From assembly GCF_030232885.1 (NCBI RefSeq), contig NZ_JASPGD010000011.1, positions 1-56,775 on the forward strand: a stretch of 56,775 nt of DNA, read 5' to 3'. The translations under genes were made by a program, and so were the position numbers. The stretch's first letter is position 1; the number at the start of each line of letters is the position of its first letter. Source of the stretch: Corynebacterium sp. MSK297. Lineage in GTDB: Bacteria; Actinomycetota; Actinomycetes; Mycobacteriales; Mycobacteriaceae. Positions 24,894 to 34,646 of the stretch are shown piece after piece. Under the pieces are notes generated by a model, which searched no databases, was not told the origin of the DNA, and was given only the letters and a program-made list of their open reading frames with translations.

Positions 24894-24967
24894 CACATTA
24901 TGCGCGCTGATGGCGTAGAATTAACCCCTAGTACTTCTAGCTACTATTACAAGGAGCATTACTAGCT

Positions 24968-25819
24968 ATGATCCGCAAGATTGCACGACCAATGCTGGCT
25001 TCGGTCTTTATTCTCGACGGCGTTGACGCGCTGCGTAAGACCAACGAGCGTGTTGACACCACCGAAGACCTGATCAAGCGCGTGCGCAAGCTTGTCCCAG
25101 CGGATATCGCGGACGCTATTCCAGACAGCCCAAAGACTGTCGCCCGTATCTTGGGTGGCACGAAGGTGGGTGCTGGTTCCCTGTTCGCCATTGGTAAGGC
25201 ACCGCGTTTCGCGGCCGCTACTTTGGCTGTCACTACCCTGCCGACGCTGATTTCTCGTGATGCTTTCTGGGCTGCCGACGAAGACGGCGAGCGTCGTGCA
25301 CGCCTGAACAACTTTGCTACCTCGTCTGCTCTGCTGGGCGGCTTGTTCATCGCCTCGCAGGACACTGAGGGCAAACCTGGTTTGAAGTGGCGCGCGGAGC
25401 ACGCTTCCAAGCAGGCCGGCAAGAAGATGCAGCAGGCACTGCCGACCAAGTCCGACTCCGAAAAGATGTGGGATGAGGCCCGAGAAAAGGCAGGCGACTT
25501 CACCGACCAGGCTGGTGACTGGATTAAGGATTCCAGCGAAAAGGCCCAGGCCTATGTCAACGACAACAAGGGCGACTGGTCCAAGACCGCCAACGAATGG
25601 CTCGACGCTGCGCGTTCGAACGCCAAAACCGCCAAGAAGAGCACCGTCAAGGCTGCCCAGAAGGCTCAGGATAAGGCCAACGATGCTCTGAAGGAGGCCG
25701 AGAAAAAGCACGGCAAAAAAGCCAAGAAAGCGCGTAAGAACGCTGAGAAGATTCAGAGCAAGGCGGATAAAGCTCTGTCTAAGGCAATGAAGAAGCTAGA
25801 CAAGAAGATCGATTTTTAA
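24968..25819 (+). CDS. DoxX-like membrane protein with lysine/alanine-rich tail
   Basis: 283 residues. The first 140 resemble the DoxX family (MIRKIARPMLASVFILDGVD start, then hydrophobic segments around residues 55-95 and 110-125). The remaining half is a long charged helix-forming tail with many K and A (residues about 180-283, repeated AEKKHGKKAKKARKN-like units), histone H1-like in composition. An AAGGAG site precedes the ATG. DoxX proteins are inner-membrane redox-associated proteins of unclear reaction; the tail could bind DNA or acidic polymers, which is only inference. The next gene starts 21 bp downstream. Confidence 0.75.
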   Translation: MIRKIARPMLASVFILDGVDALRKTNERVDTTEDLIKRVRKLVPADIADAIPDSPKTVARILGGTKVGAGSLFAIGKAPRFAAATLAVTTLPTLISRDAFWAADEDGERRARLNNFATSSALLGGLFIASQDTEGKPGLKWRAEHASKQAGKKMQQALPTKSDSEKMWDEAREKAGDFTDQAGDWIKDSSEKAQAYVNDNKGDWSKTANEWLDAARSNAKTAKKSTVKAAQKAQDKANDALKEAEKKHGKKAKKARKNAEKIQSKADKALSKAMKKLDKKIDF

Positions 25820-25840
25820 GATTTAGGAAACTACCCCACA

Positions 25841-28120
25841 GTGTCTCCTCGTTTTTCTCGGGGACACGAATCCACAGCTACGCAGAAGAACCAACGAGCA
25901 CATAACTCAGAGTTTTCTGCGGAGCTTGCTGCCGAACAAAGCTATCTGGATGCTTTGTTCGGCATTTTGGATTCTGATGTCTCCAATGCACGACAGCGTC
26001 TTGCCGACGCCCAATTAACTATTGATCCAGCCAACGCTGATTCCGACGCTTTACTGCGCCGGGAAACCGAATACCACCAGCTGCAAGAAAAATTAGATCA
26101 ACTCAACCTCGCACAGATCGGGCTGGTCTTCGGCCGCATCGATGTCGATGCACAAGGCGAAAACCCAACACCAGAAGGCTTAGATCGCCGCTATATCGGG
26201 CGCATTGGTCTGATGGACCGTGACGACGATTACCACTCGCTGTTGATCGACTGGCGTGCACCCATGGCACGACCGTTTTATTTGGCGACCACCGCACACC
26301 CAGAAGGCGTGCGCAAGCGGCGGCATATCCGCACCGCGGACCGGGTAGTCAAAGATATTGACGACGAATTGCTCTCCGGCACGGCACCAGACGATGCAGC
26401 CCGCGCGGATGTAGCCGGAGAAGCTGCTCTTCTACAGGCAATGAATACCGCCCGTGGCGAACACATGCAGTCGATCGTTGAAACCATCCAGCGGGAACAA
26501 GACGCGATTATTCGTGATGCCACCCGCGGGGTACTTGTTGTGGAAGGCGGGCCCGGCACTGGAAAGACCGCTGTGGCTTTGCACCGAGTGGCGTATCTGC
26601 TCTATACCTGGCGTGAACAGCTATCACGCACCGGTGTGCTGATTATCGGGCCCAATCCAACGTTTTTGAACTATATTTCGCAGGTATTGCCCGAGCTGGG
26701 AGAAACCGGTGTAGTTTTGAGCACGATAGGGCGCCTCTACCCTGGTTTGCGGCCCACGCTGCACGAAAACGCAGAGACTCGTCGGGTTAAAGGCTCGCTG
26801 CAGATGGTCGACGTGTTGAAGGCCGCGGTCAAGGCTTATCAGCAGGTACCGAAGCACAACCGCGAGGTGGTATTAGAAGGCACCCGCGTGGAGCTTACCC
26901 CAGCGATGGTGAAATCTGCGCGGACCCGGGCACGTCGTTCCCGCAAACCGCACAATGAGGCACGCGAGGTCTTTACCGAGCAGCTACATTCGGAATTGGC
27001 GCATGGATTGGCAGCTATCATTGGCCAGGACCCATTGGATGGAGGCAACCTGCTGGATAGCGCGGATATCTCCGCGTTGGGCGAGGATATCTCGGACGAG
27101 GCCATCATCGAGGAACTTGTCGACGAATTCTGGCCCCAGTTAGGGCCGCGCCAGGTGCTTCGAGAACTGCTTACCGACTACCACGCGCTACAGGCTGCCT
27201 GCCGCGGTAATGGTGGTGAGGAATTCGTTTCCGCGTTGTTGCGCAGTGCAGAGCCCTCCGCACACAGCTGGGCAGATTCTGATGCCGCGCTCTTGGATGA
27301 GCTCGCGCAATTGCTCGGTAGCAGTGATGACGAGCAACAAGCTGCTGCAGATGAGCGAGAATGGCAAGAAGCCTTGGACGAAGCCGAGGGTGCACTCGAT
27401 ATTCTGGCTACGTCTGAATCCACCGATAACGATGACGTATTTGATTCGGAGATTCTCTCCGCGCACCACGTGATCGATGCAGAAACGCTGGCGCGACGCC
27501 AGCTGGCCCGCGATTACCGCACGACCGCAGAGCGTGCAGAAGGCGATCGCACCTGGGCATTCGGTCACGTGGTTGTTGACGAAGCGCAAGAGCTTTCCGC
27601 GATGGAATGGCGGATGGTCTTCCGCCGCAGCCCGAATCATTGGATGACGGTGGTGGGTGATCCTGCACAGACGAGCTCGCCAGCCGGTTGCGATAATTGG
27701 AGTGAGGCGCTCGAGCCATTCGTCGGCAAGCGCTACCGCCAGCATCAGCTCACGGTCAATTACCGCACCCCGGTGGAGATCGCAGAATTAGCAGAAGCGA
27801 TTGTCCGCAAGTATCAACCTGATGCCACGGTGGCGCAAGCAATCCGGAACCAGGAGGCTGCCGTGCGGTGGTTGCCGAGTGGGACGTCTCCGGAATCAGT
27901 GCGGGAGCAATTGCGTGCCGACGAGCCACAACGCAGTTGTGCAATCATTACTGCGCAGAATGCATCCCAGCATAAAGGGTTGGAGTATGACCACGTCATC
28001 GTCGTAGAGCCTGCGGAGATCATCGCGGCCACACCGCGTGGTTGGCAGGATCTGTACGTCGCCTGTACCCGCGCGACGCAAACGCTGAGCATTATCGGCG
28101 AGCTGGATTTAGCCGAATAG
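25841..28120 (+). CDS. HelD/HelR-type superfamily 1 ATPase (RNA polymerase recycling)
   Basis: 759 residues starting at GTG. The N-terminal coiled coil (residues about 25-90, EFSAELAAEQSYLDALF) is the arm that HelD proteins push into RNA polymerase; a UvrD-like ATPase follows with Walker A EGGPGTGKTAVALHR (residues about 233-247), Walker B VVDEAQELSAMEW and motif VI-like YVACTRATQTL. Such proteins dissociate stalled polymerase, and HelR in actinobacteria contributes to rifampicin tolerance. The gene follows the DoxX-like gene by 21 bp and is likely co-transcribed. It lacks domains of RecB, UvrD or PcrA, which argues against a repair helicase. Confidence 0.85.
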   Translation: MSPRFSRGHESTATQKNQRAHNSEFSAELAAEQSYLDALFGILDSDVSNARQRLADAQLTIDPANADSDALLRRETEYHQLQEKLDQLNLAQIGLVFGRIDVDAQGENPTPEGLDRRYIGRIGLMDRDDDYHSLLIDWRAPMARPFYLATTAHPEGVRKRRHIRTADRVVKDIDDELLSGTAPDDAARADVAGEAALLQAMNTARGEHMQSIVETIQREQDAIIRDATRGVLVVEGGPGTGKTAVALHRVAYLLYTWREQLSRTGVLIIGPNPTFLNYISQVLPELGETGVVLSTIGRLYPGLRPTLHENAETRRVKGSLQMVDVLKAAVKAYQQVPKHNREVVLEGTRVELTPAMVKSARTRARRSRKPHNEAREVFTEQLHSELAHGLAAIIGQDPLDGGNLLDSADISALGEDISDEAIIEELVDEFWPQLGPRQVLRELLTDYHALQAACRGNGGEEFVSALLRSAEPSAHSWADSDAALLDELAQLLGSSDDEQQAAADEREWQEALDEAEGALDILATSESTDNDDVFDSEILSAHHVIDAETLARRQLARDYRTTAERAEGDRTWAFGHVVVDEAQELSAMEWRMVFRRSPNHWMTVVGDPAQTSSPAGCDNWSEALEPFVGKRYRQHQLTVNYRTPVEIAELAEAIVRKYQPDATVAQAIRNQEAAVRWLPSGTSPESVREQLRADEPQRSCAIITAQNASQHKGLEYDHVIVVEPAEIIAATPRGWQDLYVACTRATQTLSIIGELDLAE

Positions 28121-28140
28121 CGAAAGGTGTGAGGCTCCGG

Positions 28141-28635
28141 CTAAGCGACGGTGTGCACGATAATCACGTCGCAGTCGGATTGCCGCGCAATATCTGCTGG
28201 TACGGATCCTAATAACCGGCCTGTTAACGTATTGATACCGCGGTTGCCTACCACAAGCACATCGGCATCGTGCTGGGCGACGATACTCATCAATGCGGCG
28301 ACGGGGCTTCCGGTTTGTACCGCGCTGCTTACTTTTTCTGCGCCTAAAGCGCGGGCTTCTTCTACTGCTGGTTGCAGGATGGCTTCGGCCTGCTCTGCAC
28401 CCACAACAGGGTGATCACTCACTGGTTCTTGTGGGCCTGCTACATGACCGGGTTCGTAGTACGCGCAAGCGATAAGCAGCTGTGCATCAAAGGCGGCCGC
28501 TAACCGTGCCGCGCGTCGCACTGCCAACATGGACGACTGTGAGCCGTCACTGCCAACGACAATGCAGGAATAATCAGCACTGCGTGGATAGTCAGCACTG
28601 TGTGGATCGGTGGTTTCCGCCGTCTCTGAAGTCAT
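28141..28635 (-). CDS. Universal stress protein A family
   Basis: 164 residues, single Usp domain. The ATP-binding pattern is intact: VGSDGSQSS near the N-terminus and GNRGINTLTGRLLGSVPADI near the C-terminus. A 25-residue polar N-terminal extension is rich in S and D. It is the downstream partner of a second Usp gene, 21 bp apart on the same strand. Usp proteins are stress- or starvation-induced cytoplasmic nucleotide-binding proteins. Confidence 0.9.
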   Translation of the reverse strand: MTSETAETTDPHSADYPRSADYSCIVVGSDGSQSSMLAVRRAARLAAAFDAQLLIACAYYEPGHVAGPQEPVSDHPVVGAEQAEAILQPAVEEARALGAEKVSSAVQTGSPVAALMSIVAQHDADVLVVGNRGINTLTGRLLGSVPADIARQSDCDVIIVHTVA

Positions 28636-28656
28636 CGTATCCGCTACCCTGCTGCC

Positions 28657-29127
28657 CTATCCTTCGCCGCTGGCAGAAGTTGCGGCACCGTCACTGTTGA
28701 CGACCAAGACATCGACGTCAAAACGGCGGGTAACTTCACTCGGAATGCTGCCGAACACGCGGCCGGATAACGTCTTCAGCCCGCGGTTACCCACCACGAC
28801 GAGATCCGCTGCGGAATTTTCCACGACTGTGCGCAGCACTGCCACGGGGCCTCCGTTGACCGGGCGAAGTTCTATGTCTTTTGCGCCTTCGACGACGGAA
28901 ACTTCGCGTGCCTCGCGCAAGATCTCCTCGGCGGCTTCCCGGTTGATCACAGGCAACGCATGAGCATCAGCTTTCGCGTCAATGACCAGCCCGTGTTTTT
29001 CATAATAAGCAGACACGATGATCAGCCGCGCATCGTACACTCGAGCCAGACTCGCGGCCGCGCGCACAGCATGCAGGGATGAATCCGACCCGTCAGATCC
29101 GGTAACGATGGTGGAATATGCAACCAC
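28657..29127 (-). CDS. Universal stress protein A family
   Basis: 156 residues, one Usp domain with VTGSDGSDSSLHAV at the N-terminus and the ATP loop GNRGLKTLSGRVFGSIPSEV. Paralogue of the next gene downstream; the pair probably arose by tandem duplication and may form a heterodimer. Preceded by AAGGAGCACC. Confidence 0.9.
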   Translation of the reverse strand: MVAYSTIVTGSDGSDSSLHAVRAAASLARVYDARLIIVSAYYEKHGLVIDAKADAHALPVINREAAEEILREAREVSVVEGAKDIELRPVNGGPVAVLRTVVENSAADLVVVGNRGLKTLSGRVFGSIPSEVTRRFDVDVLVVNSDGAATSASGEG

Positions 29128-29226
29128 GGGGTGCTCCTTCCAAGTTTGGCGTTAGTGTGATTCTAACGCCTGGGTGTAGCTCCCACCGGAAAATCACCGC
29201 CGTCGCCAATAAATATGATGCGTTTA

Positions 29227-29856
29227 TCACGCTCGCGGGCCTGTCAGGTGACGGCCGATGGTGAGCTGGTGTACCTCATCGGTGCCTTCATAAGTACGCA
29301 CCGATTCCAGATTGTTCGCGTGGCGCAGCGGGGAATACTCCAGGGAAATGCCGTTGCCGCCCAGCATCGCGCGAGCTTCGCGTGCGATAGTGAGCGCGAC
29401 GCGTGTGTTATCGAGCTTTCCGGTGGAAATTGTCGCCGGCAAGAGCGAGCCGTGTGGAAGCCCGGTGGCCTGTTCCGCGGCACCAGCGCTATTTTTCGTG
29501 CTATCTTTCATCCGACCGATCTGGTGCGCGAGCAAGTAACCGCGATTGATGCCGTAGCGGGCCTCGTTCAAACACCGGAACGGGCCGCCAAGCCCCACTG
29601 CGGTTTCTGCGGGCAACATCGCCGATTCCGGCAGGCGAAGATCATTCAGGTGAATTTCACACTGGATTGAAGCACGCATGGACATTTTTGGCTCGATAAC
29701 CTGCGCCGAATAGCCTTTGGTGTCGGTGGGAACCACGAAACCACGCACGCGCAGCGCGACGTCTTTTTCTTCCGCAGAAAACAGGGAAGCAAGCTGGGTG
29801 ATATCCACAGCGCCGAGGAATGATTCCTGGCCTGGTGTGCTGGGCTTATTCGGCAT
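29227..29856 (-). pseudogene. Acyl-CoA dehydrogenase (GcdH-like), internally deleted
   Basis: The 209-residue frame is open but its protein is a patchwork of a roughly 390-residue acyl-CoA dehydrogenase of the glutaryl-CoA dehydrogenase type. The start (SFLGAVDITQLASLFSAEEK) joins directly to the beta domain at about residue 42 (PTDTKGYSAQVIEPKMSMRA), and GPFRCLNEARYGI joins directly to RGYLLAHQIGRMKD, missing the helix with the usual ARQFGKPL-type FAD contacts. The end (GGNGISLEYSPLRHANNLES, YEGTDEVHQL) is well kept. Two in-frame deletions remove about 150 and 40 residues, so it should be inactive. Confidence 0.75.
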
Positions 29857-29997
29857 AGTGCGACGGGCTCCTCATCTCGCGATTGTGCACATCACACTAT
29901 AAGGAGGCCAAACTAACTTCAACCGATTATGGAAAGTTTTGTCACTTCGCCTTTCCCGGTATTAGCTCCTGGTATTAGCTCCCGGTATCAGGGGAGC

Positions 29998-32103
29998 CTA
30001 GATTCCGGCTTCTTTCACCCCGCGCAACTCCTTTTTCAGATCCGCGATCTCATCACGCAACCGACCCGCCAATTCGAACTTCAGGTCCCTGGCGGCAACT
30101 TTCATTTGCTTCGTCAGATCGTCGATAAGAGTTTGGATCTCGCCTTCTGCCATGGATGACACGTCTGGCTTGTCGACGAGCGCCGCATCGCCAGATTCCG
30201 AGTTGCTTGCCGCATCCCCGTCGTCGTCCGATTCGTAGACCTGGTCGAGGATGTCTGCGATCTTTTTGCGCAGCGGCTGCGGGTCTATGCCGTGTTCAGT
30301 GTTGTAAGCAATCTGCTTTTCGCGGCGACGTTCCGTTTCATCGATGGCGTTTTGCATCGATTCGGTGATCTTGTCGGCATACATGATGACTTCACCGGAT
30401 ACGTTACGGGCCGCACGACCAATGGTCTGAATAAGCGAGGTTGTCGAACGCAAAAAGCCTTCTTTATCCGCGTCCAGGATTGCCACCAACGACACCTCGG
30501 GCAAGTCCAAACCCTCACGCAACAAGTTGATGCCTACAAGCACATCGAACTCGCCCAACCGCAGCTGACGCAACAGCTCTACACGCTGCAAGGTGTCAAT
30601 ATCGGAGTGCAGGTAGCGTACCTTAACGCCGTGCTCCAGCAGATAGTCGGTGAGGTCTTCGGCCATGCGCTTGGTCAGCGTGGTCACCAGCACGCGCTCA
30701 TTTTTTGCCGTGCGTGTTTTGACCTCATCGATAAGATCATCAATCTGCCCCTTGGTTGGTTTCACGGTGACCTTCGGATCCACCAGGCCCGTCGGGCGAA
30801 TGACCTGCTCGACGTATTCACCACCTGCGGCAGTAATTTCGTAGTCACCAGGTGTCGCGGAGAGATAGACAGTCTGGCCGACGCGTTTTTCAAATTCATC
30901 GAATGTCAGCGGCCGGTTGTCCAGCGCGGAGGGTAAACGAAAACCGAAATCCACCAGGTTGCGCTTGCGCGACATATCGCCTTCGAACATGCCACCAATC
31001 TGTGGGACGGTCACGTGGGATTCGTCGATGATTGTCAGGAAGTCCTCCGGGAAATAATCCATCAGCGTGGCCGGGGCACTTCCTGCTTCACGCCCGTCAA
31101 TATGCCGCGAGTAGTTCTCGATGCCGGAACAGAAACCGACTTGTTCAATCATTTCCAGGTCGTATTCGGTGCGCATGCGCAGCCGCTGGGCTTCCAGGAG
31201 CTTTCCGCGATTTTCCAGCTCAGTGAGACGCTGCTGCAGTTCTTCTTTGATATCCGCGATGGCTTTTTCCATGCGCTCGGGGCCGGCGACGTAGTGCGTG
31301 GCTGGGAAGATGCGTACTTCATCAACCTGTTCGAGGACATCACCGGTCAGCGGATGGATATAGTACAGCGCATCGATATCGTCGCCGAAAAATTCGATAC
31401 GCACAGCGCGTTCCTCATAGGCCGGGATAATATCGACGGTATCGCCATTGACGCGGAAAGCACCGCGGGTGAAACCAACATCGTTACGCTCGTACTGAAT
31501 ATCGACGAGCAAGCGCAGGAACCGATCACGCTCTACTTCATCATCAACTTTCATGACCACGGAACGGTCCAAGTAGGACTGCGGGGTTCCCAGGCCGTAA
31601 ATACAGGACACCGACGAGACCACGACGACGTCGCGGCGTGACAGCAGCGCGGAGGTCGCGGAGTGACGCAGCCGTTCGACGTCTTCGTTAATCGAGGAGT
31701 CTTTTTCGATATAGGTGTCTGTCTGCGCGACGTAGGCTTCCGGCTGGTAGTAGTCGTAGTACGAGACGAAGTACTCCACCGCGTTATGCGGAAGAAGTTG
31801 GCGCAATTCGTTGGCCAGCTGTGCCGCCAGAGTTTTATTCGGCGCCATGACTAGGGTTGGACGCTGCTGTTGTTCAATCAACCAAGCTGCGGTGGCGGAT
31901 TTACCGGTACCGGTGGCACCGAGCAGGACGACGTCAGATTCACCTTCTTTGAGGCGCCGATCTAGCTCTTTGATTGCTGTGGGCTGGTCACCGGCCGGTT
32001 GATATTCGGAGACAACCTCGAACGTCTTTTTCCGGCGCTCGATTGCGCCGACTGGACGGTGTTCGGATTCAGATAAAACGGGGTACTCAGCAGCAAAAGC
32101 CAT
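29998..32103 (-). CDS. uvrB: Excinuclease ABC subunit B
   Basis: Helicase-like damage-verification subunit that receives DNA from UvrA and recruits UvrC. 701 residues. Walker [17 protein letters not shown], the beta-hairpin region [20 protein letters not shown], helicase motif [11 protein letters not shown] and a C-terminal UVR coiled coil ([20 protein letters not shown]) are visible. The C-terminal linker has an acidic insert [16 protein letters not shown]. It starts 30 bp after coaE. Confidence 0.97.
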   Translation of the reverse strand: MAFAAEYPVLSESEHRPVGAIERRKKTFEVVSEYQPAGDQPTAIKELDRRLKEGESDVVLLGATGTGKSATAAWLIEQQQRPTLVMAPNKTLAAQLANELRQLLPHNAVEYFVSYYDYYQPEAYVAQTDTYIEKDSSINEDVERLRHSATSALLSRRDVVVVSSVSCIYGLGTPQSYLDRSVVMKVDDEVERDRFLRLLVDIQYERNDVGFTRGAFRVNGDTVDIIPAYEERAVRIEFFGDDIDALYYIHPLTGDVLEQVDEVRIFPATHYVAGPERMEKAIADIKEELQQRLTELENRGKLLEAQRLRMRTEYDLEMIEQVGFCSGIENYSRHIDGREAGSAPATLMDYFPEDFLTIIDESHVTVPQIGGMFEGDMSRKRNLVDFGFRLPSALDNRPLTFDEFEKRVGQTVYLSATPGDYEITAAGGEYVEQVIRPTGLVDPKVTVKPTKGQIDDLIDEVKTRTAKNERVLVTTLTKRMAEDLTDYLLEHGVKVRYLHSDIDTLQRVELLRQLRLGEFDVLVGINLLREGLDLPEVSLVAILDADKEGFLRSTTSLIQTIGRAARNVSGEVIMYADKITESMQNAIDETERRREKQIAYNTEHGIDPQPLRKKIADILDQVYESDDDGDAASNSESGDAALVDKPDVSSMAEGEIQTLIDDLTKQMKVAARDLKFELAGRLRDEIADLKKELRGVKEAGI

Positions 32104-32133
32104 AGTCGTCAGTCTACTCTGCTAACTCGGTTG

Positions 32134-32739
32134 CTATTGCTTGGTCAACTGCTTAATCTTGTCGACGGCTTGTGCTATTTGCTGTGTTAGATCTTCTTCG
32201 CTGCCGTTGTTGTCGAGGAGGATATCTGCGTATTGTTTGCGCGTCTCGTCGTCAATCTGTGCGTTGATGCGCCGTCGGACATCGTCGCTATCGAGGCCGC
32301 GCTTGGTGGTCAGCCGTTCGAGGCGCACGTGCTCGTCGGCATGCACAACGATGGTGGCATCCATGTCTTCATGCAGGCCCTTATCGATGAGCAGTGGCAT
32401 ATCATAGATGACTGCTTCTGCCCCATTCCTGCGTGCTTCGTCGAAAAGTTCTTGTGTGCGTTGGTTGATGCGCGGGTGGGTGATTTCGTTGAGTCGTGCG
32501 GTGGTTTCTTTGTTTTCGAATGCACGTGAGGCGAGTAGTCCGCGGTCGAGTACACCGTCGGCATCGAGGATGTCGGCGCCGAATTCTTCGGCTAGTTCTT
32601 GCAGTACCGGCTGGCCGGGTTCGACGATTTCGCGTGCGATGTGGTCCGCGTCGACGATGGGGTAACCGTGTTCGTTGAGGGCGCGGGCGACGGTTGACTT
32701 ACCGCTGCCGATCCCTCCGGTAAGTCCGATGATTTTCAT
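32134..32739 (-). CDS. coaE: Dephospho-CoA kinase
   Basis: Last step of coenzyme A synthesis: phosphorylates the 3'-hydroxyl of dephospho-CoA. 201 residues. P-loop GLTGGIGSGKSTVARAL at residues 5-21, and the CoA-site DADHIAREIVEPG. Longer mycobacterial homologues carry a C-terminal UPF0157 domain; this one does not. It lies between rpsA and uvrB, separated from rpsA by a terminator. Confidence 0.96.
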   Translation of the reverse strand: MKIIGLTGGIGSGKSTVARALNEHGYPIVDADHIAREIVEPGQPVLQELAEEFGADILDADGVLDRGLLASRAFENKETTARLNEITHPRINQRTQELFDEARRNGAEAVIYDMPLLIDKGLHEDMDATIVVHADEHVRLERLTTKRGLDSDDVRRRINAQIDDETRKQYADILLDNNGSEEDLTQQIAQAVDKIKQLTKQ

Positions 32740-32760
32740 AGGCCCAGTGTAGAACGCAAA

Positions 32761-32804
32761 AACCCACTTCTCAATGCCCCGGTTGGGACAGAAAGAAGTG
32801 GGTT
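32761..32804 (-). terminator. Terminator after rpsA
   Basis: A perfect 11-bp stem (AACCCACTTCT, 32761-32771, with 32794-32804) and 22-base loop. The minus strand continues GGGTTTTTGCG. It ends the rpsA transcript before coaE. Confidence 0.8.
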
Positions 32805-32855
32805 GCGATCTTGCGACACTAGCCGGCGGGCGGCTAGCTAAGCGTGCTGGCTAAT

Positions 32856-34322
32856 TTAGTTGCCGGCCAGCTTATCGCGAAGTGCAGCAAGCTGCTCATC
32901 GGAAGCCAGGGAACCTGCATCCTCGGTGGTGCCTTCGGATGACGGAGCGGCATCCGATGCGCCGGATTCGGAGGAGTAGTTAGCGGCTTCATCGCTGTTA
33001 GCAGCGGCTTCAGCTGCGGCACGGTTGCGCTCGATCTGCGCGGTGTGCAGCTGGAAGCGACGTTCGGACTCGGCGTAACGAGCTTCCCAGGCCTGACGCT
33101 GTTCGTCGTAGCCTTCCTTCCACTCGTTAGTCTCTGGGTCGAATCCTTCTGGGAACAGGTAGTTGCCCTGCTCGTCGTAGGAGTCGGCCATGCCGTACTT
33201 GGAAGGATCGAATTCCTCAGTGTAGTCCTCGTCAGCCTGCTTCAGGGACAGCGAGATACGACGACGCTCGAGGTCGATGTCGATGACCTTGACCATGGCT
33301 TCTTCGCCAACGTTGACAACCTGGTCTGGAACCTCGACGTGGCGCTGAGCCAGTTCGGAGATGTGAACCAGGCCTTCGATGCCCTCTTCGACGCGAACGA
33401 ATGCACCGAATGGAACGAGCTTGGTGACCTTGCCCGGAACAATCTGGCCCACAGCGTGGGTGCGGGCGAACACGCGCCATGGATCTTCCTGGGTTGCCTT
33501 CAGAGACAGGGAAACACGCTCGCGGTCCAGATCAACGTCCAGAACCTCAACGGTGACTTCGTCGCCGACGGTAACAACCTCGGATGGGTGATCGATGTGC
33601 TTCCAGGACAGCTCGGAAACGTGTACCAGACCGTCGACACCGCCCAAGTCCACGAAGGAACCGAAGTTGACGATGGAGGAAACGACACCCTTGCGAACCT
33701 GACCCTTTTGCAGCTGGTGCAAGAATTCGGAACGAACCTCGGACTGGGTCTGCTCCAGGTATGCACGGCGGGACAGAACGACGTTGTTGCGGTTCTTGTC
33801 CAGCTCGATAATCTTGGCGTCAAGCTCCTGGCCAATGTATGGCTCCAGGTCGCGAACGCGGCGCATTTCAACCAGGGAGGCAGGAAGGAAGCCACGTAGA
33901 CCGATGTCCAGAATCAGGCCGCCCTTGACGACCTCGATGACGGTACCGGTGACGTGCTGATCGTTTTCCTTGAGGTCCTCGATGGCACCCCAAGCGCGCT
34001 CGTACTGGGCGCGCTTCTTGGAAAGCAGCAGACGGCCTTCCTTGTCTTCCTTCGTCAGGACCAGGGCGTCGATCTGGTCGCCCAGCTCCACAACCTCATC
34101 TGGGTTGACGTCATGCTTGATGGACAACTCACGCGAAGGGATAACACCCTCGGTCTTATATCCGATGTCAAGCAGTACCTCGTCGTGATCGACCTTGACG
34201 ACGGTGCCTTCTACAATGTCACCGTCATTGAAGTACTTGATGGTCTCGTCGATCGCGGCGAGAAAATCCTCAGCGGTGCCGATGTCGTTTACGGCTACCT
34301 GAGGGGCCTTAGAAGCTGTCAT
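32856..34322 (-). CDS. rpsA: Ribosomal protein bS1
   Basis: mRNA-binding protein of the 30S subunit that helps leadered mRNAs dock. 488 residues with four S1 domains, each beginning G-x-V (GDIVEGTVVKVDHDEVLLDI; HVTGTVIEVVKGGLILDIGL; GQVRKGVVSSIVNFGSFVDL; GQIVPGKVTKLVPFGAFVRV). The four-domain form is that of actinobacteria, against six in E. coli. The last 75 residues are low-complexity and acidic (AAEAAANSDEAANYSSESGA). Confidence 0.97.
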   Translation of the reverse strand: MTASKAPQVAVNDIGTAEDFLAAIDETIKYFNDGDIVEGTVVKVDHDEVLLDIGYKTEGVIPSRELSIKHDVNPDEVVELGDQIDALVLTKEDKEGRLLLSKKRAQYERAWGAIEDLKENDQHVTGTVIEVVKGGLILDIGLRGFLPASLVEMRRVRDLEPYIGQELDAKIIELDKNRNNVVLSRRAYLEQTQSEVRSEFLHQLQKGQVRKGVVSSIVNFGSFVDLGGVDGLVHVSELSWKHIDHPSEVVTVGDEVTVEVLDVDLDRERVSLSLKATQEDPWRVFARTHAVGQIVPGKVTKLVPFGAFVRVEEGIEGLVHISELAQRHVEVPDQVVNVGEEAMVKVIDIDLERRRISLSLKQADEDYTEEFDPSKYGMADSYDEQGNYLFPEGFDPETNEWKEGYDEQRQAWEARYAESERRFQLHTAQIERNRAAAEAAANSDEAANYSSESGASDAAPSSEGTTEDAGSLASDEQLAALRDKLAGN

Positions 34323-34646
34323 ATTGTTGCGTGCTCCGAAATGGATAGGAAATCGATTGTGTACATTCGCAGTCTCTCACGGGGCTCCTGCTCTGATACG
34401 GAAGCGTCTAGCTCGGTATTCAGCGGTGAAGACCCGCAATCTCGCGCTACAAGTGCGTCAAACTTCCTATCAGAGCTCACGCACTCCTAACGCATAGACA
34501 TGCCCTACAAAGCATAAACCCGTAACCCGAGCTACGCAAGCCTTTCTTCGAGCTTCTTCCTTATAACGAGCAGCTCTATCCCCAATGGCCTTGTTACCGC
34601 ACACAACGCCGCAGCTGGGTCAGCACAGTACGACTAAAATGGGCTT
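34323..34646. other. Divergent promoter region, rpsA / siderophore gene
   Basis: 324 bp with no gene. TAAAAT at 34635-34640 ends only 6 bp before the + strand ATG at 34647, which suggests a leaderless mRNA for the siderophore-interacting gene. On the other side lies the rpsA leader; no iron-box I could defend was found. Confidence 0.5.

Noticed and set aside
29930..29997. Direct repeats of GGTATTAGCTCC after uvrB as a terminator
   Set aside because: The hairpin has no T-run and the repeat is short; not enough to call.
33045..33899. A 284-codon frame antisense to rpsA
   Set aside because: Shadow of the repeated S1 domains; its repeats mirror rpsA codons.
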